Assembly: GCA_001465935.1 (NCBI GenBank)
Contig: LNKV01000020.1
Location: forward strand, 751,252-815,251
Direction: 5' to 3'
From: Clarireedia homoeocarpa
Taxonomy: Eukaryota; Ascomycota; Leotiomycetes; Helotiales; Rutstroemiaceae
DNA length: 64,000 nucleotides
The translations under genes were made by a program, and so were the position numbers. The notes under the pieces were generated by a model. The model did not search any database and was not told the DNA's origin. It saw only the letters and a list, made by a program, of their open reading frames with translations. Of the stretch, positions 57,595 to 64,000 are shown piece by piece; position 1 is the stretch's first letter; each line of letters starts with the position of its first letter.

Positions 57595-58249
57595 GATGTG
57601 AAGTCTGTTTATAGAGAGTGTATTGCGAACTGGCCGTAGGCAGAAGAGAGCGAGTAGGTATAAACAAGTGTTAGACTGAGATTGAGATTGAGGCTCGAAG
57701 AAGGGACAAGAATCAGTTTGGCGGTCTGATATATATTTATTTCTGCTTCCTGTATGGAGGGACAGATATGAACAGGGGCATGCTAAACTAAATGAACTAG
57801 GGGGGTTCACTTTGTGCCCAGTAGAATTGTTTCTTAGCGGATGTCCCTCTTACCTTATTTTGATCCCTGCCCCACTATCAAAACTCGTATGTGTACCGAT
57901 TGCTATTGTACGAGTGCACGTAAGACAACGATGTTGATACTTGCTGGCATGAAGAAAAGGATACATATGCCTTCGGAATATTATTGTGATGTATCATCAT
58001 GGAATCGCAATATAGGATGTATATAAAATCATCGAGATTTGACAAGATAACCACGCACGAAAAGACCAGGCTATGATATTCAACCCCAGCCCACCAATTG
58101 GACACGCTTCCTAACTCCCCTTTAAGATGCATTGAGTCTCCAAGAATGTGAAAAGGTTTATCGAAACAGCGTAATATATTCATCATCCCATGCCATCCTA
58201 CCCATTCAATCATGACTCATTTCTCCGTCAAAATTCCATAACCATCCGA
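57595..58249. other. Promoter of SEC53 and 3' flank of the PhoD-like gene
   Basis: About 650 bp; contains an AGATTGAGATTGAG run near 57676-57690. No gene is supported. Confidence 0.5.
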
Positions 58250-61200
58250 TCATCTACCAAACTCTAGACTCGGTATAATTACAGGCCCATACTTCGTAGG
58301 AGGACTGAATCCACCATCCCCTTGCACCACGTAGTCTACCGCGAGACTCAGCTTTGATAATCCCGCGTTTCCACTGTGCATACTGCCATTAGCGCTCATC
58401 TGACCCATCATCGCGTCCGGATCGAATGCGACAAATGCCACGTAGTTCCTTCTTCCCATCAACTTCTTCATGTCTCTTGGGCCACCGTTGGTATCCGTTT
58501 GGAAAATCTCCATCATATCTTCCTTAGTATCGCTGACTTGATTCGTGGTTTTCACGCCATTGAGAGGGACGTAAAGTGGTTTGTTGTTGTGGAGCATTTT
58601 AAGTACGTATGATGGTGGTGGAGCTGCTACTACCGCTGAGGAGATGATTTGATACATGGTTTTGTGATCGGAAGGATGTGAAGGGTCATGGACAAGACCA
58701 GCACCACAGCAATTTACATCTATCCGTGCGTTAGTAAAGTTTGTGACAGCTGGCCTGATCATTACTTACCACCGGAAAGGAATGTCATCCTAATGCCTTT
58801 CTGATGAGCAATACCTTGCAGCGTCCGTATCAGGTACGTGCGCTCCAAATCCTTGCTTTCATGTGTCCACATATCCCTAAGTTCGTCCGCAATGTCTATG
58901 TCACCAAATGTGTTCAACACGCCTCCCATCAGACCGGATTTCCCAACAGCCTTCTTGACATGTGAGAATCCGGATGATACTGCTTCTTTACCACCAACAA
59001 CTCCGGCCACGGAGCTTGTAACTTTGCCCAGTAAATTATATGTGGTGTTGACAGCCTTCTTTCCAGTTGCCATAGTATGCGCAAGACTTTCTACAGCTTC
59101 AAGACGTGGATATATTATAGGTACGGATATCATCCAAATGCAGTGCTGTACGCTGGGTGGCAACGTTGCTACCTTGGGGAAGATTCCTTGATAGGTAGGA
59201 CCGGCAAGGACTTGACGTTGATTGCGCTCAGAGCGGCAGTCCGGTCCTACCACAACTACAGAAGGACCAAGATACTTAACGAAGTGCCATCCATTACCGG
59301 TGATGGTAAAGAGGTCCAGGTCAGTGCTTACGTTTCGGAGGATATCAAGCGTCGTGTGATGCTGGAAAAGGAGATACATCTCAATACCGATACGGCCAAT
59401 GTTCTTGAACATGTTGGAGTTTTGCATGTATTCTGGATACGAGCCATAACCGTCGAAGCTGCATATTGTCAGCGCTGCGCAAAAGACATATACCGAGGAA
59501 CTTACATATCATGATCATCAATCTGAAGGACATGAGGAATCTGAGCAAATGCTTCTCGCAAGTAAGGTTGGTCAAAATGACTGGTGTAGTAATGGAAATA
59601 GGCATGCGACACATCTTCTTCATGCCTTGCCGTCCATGCCGCACTTCTTCGATTCTCCTTCCCGCTCATAGCAAGCCACTGTTTCAGAAGAGGAACTTCT
59701 TTCCAAAGTCTATCTCCATAAATCTGGTCTCCAAGACCCAGTTGCACGTGAAAACCACCACATTCCACGTTCTTTTGTAAAATATCTTTCCACATGAAGC
59801 CAATTCCTCCAAGCTTGGAACGTTCATTAGCAGTAGTATTCATTGCAAAATCGTTACCAGAGTGTGCAATAAACCTCCAATTTGTCTCATAACGTCCTGC
59901 CACCAAGAACTCATAACGTGTGCAGCCCAAATGTGAAGTGATGGCATACGTCCACTTATCACCTTGTCCCTCACCCATCTGAAGATCAATGTCGTAACGA
60001 TAGAACACCCATCTCTGGTGCGTGAAGATTGGATTTGGTTTTAACTGCCTAGGGTTTGGCGACAAATCGACGCTCTTGTGGATGTGGATCGTCGGCGGTT
60101 GCGGAGCATCTGTGACAAGCAAGATCGTGCCTAACCAAATGCCATTCTGCATGTCCATATTCACATATCTTAAATATGGACCGAAGTATACACCATTCGT
60201 GGGCGCAACTTTGTACATGTCGACACCTGCACTTGGTGGCGGTCCAGAGAAGCCTGACACCGTCGGCGTTCCTGAAGCCATGCTCATGATACTCTCAGCA
60301 TATCCTGGGGTGTGCGGAGGGAAGCCAGGCGAGGCCATACCCTGGAAACCGGGGGAAGTAAGAGACTGGAATCCTGGTGATGCGAGACCTTGTTTGTTGA
60401 ACATACTCAAACCTGGCGAAGCAAGAGGGTTTCCGAAGACCGAACCTGCATAAGTAGAATGAACCGGGGATAGCGGTACATCGTTCAACGGAGTAGGACC
60501 CTTGGGGAATTCCCATTGTGTAGCCTGAGTAGGAAGGTGGATATAATAGTATTGGCCAGAGTTCTGGTCCAGATGAGCAATCCATCCTTCAGGTAGGGGT
60601 GGCGGCGAGGTTGGACCAGCACCCTGGAATGGTGAGGTATTGACAGGCTGAACGGAAGGGCCAGCTTCCACATGCGGTTGTTGTACAGGAGCTGCTTGTG
60701 TCCTTGGGTCATTCGCAAACGCAGGATGATCAGGGTTATTGGCAGGCGTAGCCAAGGGAGGTGCAATATTTGGCTTTGGAGCCGTATCTATAGCAGCTGG
60801 TGGATTCGCCCGCTGTTGCTTCTCATTCGGATAGGATTGTGAATTGGCCGCAGCAGGTGTGACACTTGAGTAGGCTGGAGGGGGTTCTTCGGCTGACATT
60901 TGCATTCGCTGGAAATCTTGCTCGAGGGTATTTGCTTGCGCAGGCAGTGGTTGCCTTTCTGGGCGAGCAGGGGCAGGAGGAGATGCCGTCGGAGTGATTT
61001 CGTTCATCCCCTGGTAAACTCTTGGTGGACCGTGTGGTGCATTTTCTGGTGATTCTGTAGGCGTCCATGGTCTTGCAGGAGGGGATTGTGGCATTTGAGG
61101 AACAGGTGGTGGTGCATACTGATTAGCTCGCTGAGCAGCTGCGGCATTCTGTGCCTGCAGACTACTTAACGTCGCGGTTCCTGGAATACCGGACGCAGCG

Positions 61201-61943
61201 TAGCGTGCCTCGATACCACTAAGCTCGGCTGGCTGATCAATAGGAGTTTCTGGCGGAGGGGGAGAGCCTCTGGTTGCCCTTGTAGTTGAGGTTGAGGCAG
61301 TTGAAGCAAATCTGTTCATGTCGTTTCTTGGGGTTGGTGATAGAATAGCTGGCACATTTGAAGAAGTGGGCTTTGGAATGGGGGGTGGATAATAATGTCT
61401 ATTGCCCTGCCCATTTGGCTCATTTCCAGGCAATCTGGTGAAAAGCCCTTCTCTATCTGGAGAATTCAGCTCTGGTGATGCAGGCAAGGGCTGAGGCACA
61501 TTTCCTCTTCTTTCTGATAATCCAGGACCAATTTTCTCGGTGGGGCTTGTGAACCGCGGTGCAGTATCGTGCGCAGGCTTCCTGTTACTGCCTGCAGATA
61601 TTCTTTCCTGATCGCCAGACCCTGTTCTATCTGGGGCTTTCCCTCGGTCGTCTGGATATGGAGGGTTGTTGGGGCGTTTCTGAAATAAGTCATCGTCGTC
61701 ATCGTCTGGGTATGGTAGAGGACTCGCAGAGCTTGAAGCACCTGGGGGCAGTGGAAAAGTCGGTTTATTTGACAGAGGGGGAGAGGCAAATCGACTAGCC
61801 GAGTTCGTTCGTGATCGATTGTTGGGAGGACTTGTCGGCTTTACTATCCGCAAAGGCTCTATTGTGACTGTCGGGCTATCGCAACCCTCGTTAGGCCGTT
61901 GCATGAATAGCTCTTCGCCGGGTCTTCCTGTACGTCGCGCCAT
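58250..61943 (-). CDS. WW-domain plus PhoD-like metallophosphatase, large fungal protein
   Basis: Exons 61943-59506, 59458-58770 and 58719-58250 give 1198 residues. The first ~440 residues are Pro/Ser/Asn-rich and disordered. A WW domain lies at residues ~448-483 (LPEGWIAHLDQNSGQYYYI, ending QWEFPKGP). A Ser/Pro/Gly repeat (GLASPGFQSLTSPGFQG) leads to the domain start, NGVYFGPYLRYVNMD. The PhoD-like phosphatase core shows LGLGDQIYGDRLW near residue 740 and QIDDHDIFDGYGSYP near 812, the latter formed across the 47-bp first intron. CIWMISVPIIYPRLE and MTFLSGDVNCCGAGL (across the second intron) complete the metal-site blocks. PhoD-like proteins are metal-dependent phosphoesterases. The fungal cytosolic members are poorly studied; a WW domain suggests docking on proline-rich partners. 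Substrate unknown. Confidence 0.9.
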
Positions 61944-63740
61944 CTTGTATTTCGTACAAAGCCTCCTCCAAATACACCTACCAAGGGTGGCACAAGCTTC
62001 GTAAATATATTATCTTCGACTGAGTGTTGAACAATACGAAGTCGAGTATGCGCGGCGCTCTTTCTCGGTTAATGCGGGGGGATGCTGCGTCAAATAAAAC
62101 AGAAGCTTAAGGTGACCACGATCAAGGCCGGTAGTGCAACGAATAGTTACTTGATAAGAAGAGTACTGTGAGAGGTGAATAACCCGTCTACTTGGATCTA
62201 ACCAAGATGCAAGAAATAGAAGTAAAAGTTCTGGGTACGGTGACGCACCCGCGCAGTGAGCCAACTTCGAACAGAGGGACGGGACAGCTTATGACTTACA
62301 ACGAAGAGAAAACAGGCTTGGGTTGTAACTTTAAGAAGTCAGAAGAATAATTACAGCCAAATGTGTGAATCTGAGCGAATAGCGAATGAGATGAGCGGGG
62401 CAAAGAAAGTGCACGCCCAGCCACAGGCCGGTAGCCAGTCATCGTGGAGAATAATGCAATATATCGTGGTACAAGGGTGGGCGGCTATGAAGCCTGATGG
62501 AGCTGACAGGGGGACTCGGGTTGAGTTAACTACTAGTCTCAAGGACCAAGTACCCTCTCCAGCTATCCAGCTATCCAGCTAGCTTATCAGGGATGTGTGC
62601 ATTGATGAAAAGCTGGCTGGGCTCGCTGGGCAATCTTGTGATGTGTTTGAGTCGAGTAGCTTTTGATATCTGGGTTCTGGAAGCTTATGATTCCAAAAGG
62701 GTATTTTCGTGCGTAAGTGGGACCTTCAAACTCCAGACCCCTCCTCCTCTTGTCCGCATGTCTGAGAACTTTCGCAGCCACAGAAAATAGCTCCTGTAGT
62801 ATTGCTTTTGCCGCCAACCCAAGAAGGAAGTAGACAGCAGCAAGCAGGCCTGAATAAACTACGAAGAACGACTGGATACAATGCCAAGCTTGGAGAAAGG
62901 CATCTATTCCACTCAAATCAGGGTAAAGTCCCTTTGGGTCATTTGCAATCTTATATCCCCACAGTATGTGGTATCGGTACGTCCATACAGGATCACAGTA
63001 GGTTAATCACAATACTTTTATCCGCTGTGATTGCTAGGAGAAGTAGCTCATAACCTTTGAACTATCACGACATACGACATACATGACTTGCCGTCGACTA
63101 ATCCCCCACCCAATAGCAACGCAAGACACGAGACCGTCGCAGGTACGAAGACGCTATGGCATCCTCTCGTGATTTCGTGCTACTAGCTATATACTGGTAA
63201 CTGTTCACTGGTATCTGCATGCTGCTGGACCTTTAGACAACCGTAGACAAATTCACGATATCTTCCGTTCCATTGCTAGACATAGCGATTATGCTGCCGA
63301 CTGCTCGCAATGGGGCTACTCGAATTGAAGCAACCATACTAATAATAGACTTGATAAGAAGTGAATCTCAATATTCTGCATATACTGCATGTATATCACA
63401 ATGCATCATCGGCAGCATTACAGAGTACATGAAAGCTGCAAGGGTTGAATTATTATTCCCATTCTGATTTTGGTGGTGGCTCGGTCCGCACGGTGGTGGC
63501 TCAGGGGCTACTGTAACAATTACGAAGTACTCAGTATGGCTGATTAACGTTACTGAAGAAACGCGAAATTTGACGCCAAATCCACTTTACGCGAATTGGC
63601 GAACCAACGCGTCGCGTTTCTCTTTTCACATATCAACCTTCTGCCGTCTTCATTACAACTTCCTCAACTTCTACTCAGGTTTTATTTTTTGTAATTGTAC
63701 ACAGCAAGAACTACTCGAGTCAATTGCACTTTCTCTCATC
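61944..63740. other. Intergenic region between PhoD-like gene and CDC6-like gene
   Basis: About 1.8 kb between divergent starts. Short frames at 62361-62582, 62587-62916 and 62802-63053 have no recognisable features. Cell-cycle-type promoter motifs near 63560-63612 are listed separately. Confidence 0.5.
63561..63612 (+). promoter_or_regulatory. MCB/SCB- and E2F-like cluster upstream of CDC6-like gene
   Basis: ACGCGT (MluI cell-cycle box) at 63607-63612, half-sites ACGCGAAA at 63561-63568 and TACGCGAA at 63589-63596, plus TTTGACGCCAAA at 63569-63580, which resembles an E2F/MBF site. All lie within 180 bp of the start codon of a probable replication-licensing gene. Confidence 0.55.
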
Positions 63741-64000
63741 ATGACTTCTGTGTTAGGAAAACGAACTCGCAGTTCGGGAGAAGCAGGTACGCGCTGACCT
63801 TTCTGTTTTTTTTCTGTAACATTCTGACTTTTCTGTTTTTTTTCTGCAACATTCTGACTTACATTTTATAGCGCTGAAGGTACACTCAACGCGTGCAAAA
63901 CGCCAAACTCGAACAACGGAAATCTTCAATGATGAGAACGATAACCCTTTCATTACTCGCCACAGGCGCAGTGAATCCGACGAATCCGATGTCGACTCAA
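63741..64000 (+). CDS. N-terminal part of a probable CDC6 replication-licensing protein (cut by window edge)
   Basis: Exons 63741-63786 and 63872 to the edge. The start MTSVLGKRTRSSGEA and the continuation ALKVHSTRAKRQTR, then FNDENDNPFITRHRR, are typical of the basic, disordered N termini of fungal Cdc6, including the VLGKRTRS opening. The AAA+ domain lies beyond the window, so the call rests on the N-terminal motif and on the G1/S-type promoter motifs. The first exon is only 46 bp. The intron (63787-63871) holds a tandem duplication. Another nuclear protein with a KRTRS start is possible. Confidence 0.55.
63796..63861 (+). repeat. Tandem duplication inside the CDC6-like intron
   Basis: A 31-bp unit (CTGACTTTTCTGTTTTTTTT followed by CTGCAACATT) occurs twice in tandem with two base differences, so the intron carries two polypyrimidine tracts and two possible branch sites (CTGAC). 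Confidence 0.85.

Noticed and set aside
1..64000. tRNA and rRNA genes
   Set aside because: No convincing A/B-box pair with cloverleaf or rRNA core sequence was found by eye; a covariance-model scan would be decisive.

Overview
This window looks like nuclear DNA of a filamentous ascomycete. Genes are intron-rich with short introns (about 45 to 150 bp, GT-AG with CTAAC/CTGAC-like branch sites). Intergenic DNA is AT-rich and full of microsatellites, and there is a Fot1/pogo-type transposon. The gene set and protein style fit a leotiomycete such as Botrytis or Sclerotinia. That placement is inference; no marker gene proves it.

Layout. 0.3-4.7 kb (minus): decayed remnant of a chimeric secreted enzyme (C-terminal part of a GH71 alpha-1,3-glucanase, Cys-rich repeats, then a subtilisin-like domain), with at least three in-frame TAG codons. 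4.9-6.8 kb (minus): His-rich CDF zinc transporter of the Msc2/ZnT5-7 type. 7.6-9.0 kb: ALG1 mannosyltransferase. 9.7-10.8 kb: conserved fungal membrane protein. 12.2-14.9 kb: thiolase-like protein with eight exons. 15.8-16.4 kb: Ubc7/UBE2G-type E2. 17.0-23.4 kb: possible sugar-utilisation trio (secreted DUF1593/Sde182-like protein, MFS sugar transporter, L-arabinitol-4-dehydrogenase-like enzyme). 24.7-25.3 kb: small secreted Cys-containing protein. 25.3-29.5 kb: gene-poor, repeat-bearing stretch. 29.5-31.6 kb (minus): large histidine-phosphatase-family protein. 32.0-33.2 kb: GPI8. 33.4-34.9 kb (minus): O-methyltransferase. 37.4-38.8 kb: LaeA-like methyltransferase. 40.0-40.8 kb (minus): RPB5. 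41.5-43.2 kb: BFR1-like coiled-coil protein. 44.8-45.9 kb (minus): fungal protein with a Cys motif. 47.8-49.6 kb: Fot1/pogo element carrying a nonsense codon and a 243-base assembly gap. 52.1-53.7 kb: SAM + HMG-box regulator. 54.6-56.2 kb: MRI1. 56.5-57.6 kb (minus): SEC53 phosphomannomutase. 58.3-61.9 kb (minus): WW + PhoD-like phosphatase. 63.7 kb to the edge: first exons of a probable CDC6.

Most genes are housekeeping. ALG1, SEC53 and GPI8 all serve ER glycosylation or GPI-anchor assembly but are dispersed, and Ubc7 serves ER-associated degradation. The accessory material is the decayed GH71/subtilase locus, the sugar trio, the small secreted protein, the gene-poor block and the transposon. 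Exon borders were worked out by hand from splice signals, frame continuity and family conservation. I found no rRNA or tRNA genes, CRISPR arrays or clearly new defence-like system.
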